Positions 63,203-64,000 of a stretch of 64,000 nt of DNA are shown here, piece after piece. Source of the stretch: Ophthalmolycus amberensis (lineage: Eukaryota > Chordata > Actinopteri > Perciformes > Zoarcidae). Numbering within the stretch: the first letter of the stretch is position 1; each line of letters begins with the position of its first letter. A program made the position numbers and the translations under genes. Below the pieces are notes generated by a model. The model ran no database searches and was not told the origin of the DNA. It saw only the letters and a program-made list of their open reading frames with translations. Where the stretch lies: positions 124,001 through 188,000 of the forward strand of contig JAFEUB010001529.1 of the NCBI GenBank assembly GCA_024529925.1, read 5' to 3'.

Positions 63203-64000
63203 CTGACTTTACAGCGTACACTAATATCGTAAAACTTTCCCTCCCAAGATTTTCTTTCTGATGCAAACAGTTAGTATCGATAAAGTACTAAACTAACTAT
63301 AAATAGAAGATGATACAATAATGTATCAGCCTAAGGAGCCCTTGAATATCACTGAGTAATTGAATGAGATATTTTACTGTGAAGTATAACCACGTTTTCT
63401 GACCTTCGGGGTTTAAGTGAATAAAAAGTGGAGAAATAAACTGGGTTGCTGCATTGAGAGACGTCATGTTGTCTCATTGTGACCAAAGTATCACAAGGTC
63501 TGGCGGTTTTTCCAGCCCTGGGCCGGACAGCAACAGTACCTTTAGTTCAATTAAACCGCTTGAGCCGACACTGATTTCTCTAATGAAAACTCAAAACAGA
63601 GCACGTTTTTAAAAGTTGTCACATGTCCATCTCCTTCTCGTTGTCAAAAATCCTCCGCTCCCCCCCCGGCCACCTCTTTAATTCTTCCTCTATGGGCAGG
63701 GTGCGGTTGCGCTGGGTCGGGGTCCAGGGCTGAAATAGGATCAGAGGCTCATTGTCTGGCGGGTGAGACGAGGATCACTTTCCCAACCTTCTCATACCTT
63801 CACGCAACAATGAGGGAGGACAGAATGAGGGAGCTGTTTAGAAGCATCTCCCCTTACAACGAAAGAACACCTCCATCTGCTCCCCGCGTCCTCATCTACA
63901 TCGACTCAATGAGACGGGCCCCTCCACTCTGCTTGCATATGTGTGTGTGTGTTGTTGTTGCTTTTTAACAGAATTGTGTGTATCTGTGTGTCTTAAAGGA

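Larger units (their letters stand above)
57101..64000 (-). other. kctd15-like intron (continues past window)
   Basis: This is the intron preceding the terminal kctd exon on the - strand, at least 6.9 kb long. It holds CA and GT arrays, a CCTAAAC minisatellite (61850-62110), a probable interspersed repeat (61270-61625), a GC-rich patch (about 60030-60330), two long G tracts and one exon-like frame at 63619-63729. No other KCTD exon was recognised. Confidence 0.7.

Overview
This is vertebrate nuclear DNA, almost certainly from a ray-finned (probably percomorph/acanthomorph) fish. The coding exons are short and separated by kilobases of intron with GT/AG borders. Dinucleotide microsatellites are dense, and several interspersed repeats resemble high-copy families I know from teleost genomes. 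Nothing looks prokaryotic: there are no operons, CRISPR arrays, phage genes or insertion sequences. Most open reading frames come from microsatellites or chance.

Two genes are supported. On the + strand, five exons (4093-4223, 7313-7438, 11736-11792, 24388-24510, 50768-50941) join in frame to give the conserved C-terminal part of a TFIID subunit 4 protein (TAF4/TAF4B family). It ends at a TAG stop followed by a roughly 2 kb 3' UTR with a poly(A) signal at 52978. The N-terminal exons lie upstream of the window. On the - strand, one terminal exon (57100 down to 56942) encodes the last 52 residues of a KCTD1/KCTD15-type BTB protein, closer to KCTD15. Its other coding exons lie beyond base 64000. 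The genes converge tail to tail with their 3' ends within about 1 kb.

Layout: 1-4092 is intron with inverted-repeat elements; 4093-50941 is the taf4 C-terminal exon series with introns of 3.1, 4.3, 12.6 and 26.3 kb; 50942-53000 is the taf4 3' UTR; 53001-53600 is a short intergenic gap; 53600-56941 is the putative kctd 3' UTR; 57101-64000 is kctd intron. The introns hold a 352-bp CT microsatellite, long GT/CA arrays, about 18 pure G or C tracts of 13 bases or more, a Tigger/pogo-like DNA transposon relic with terminal inverted repeats, a long AT-rich hairpin and multi-copy teleost repeats, one apparently nested in another. A few TAAT-rich blocks could be conserved regulatory elements.

The two genes do not obviously act in one pathway. 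TAF4 is a core TFIID scaffold; KCTD15 restrains AP-2 in neural crest specification. Their pairing looks like ancient vertebrate synteny: in human, TAF4B lies next to KCTD1. I found no convincing new biological system. The best leads are the paralogue identity of the gene pair, the foldback elements near the left edge, UG and C tracts beside taf4 splice sites, and a possible alternative terminal exon near 63.7 kb. Family comparisons are from memory; no database search was possible.
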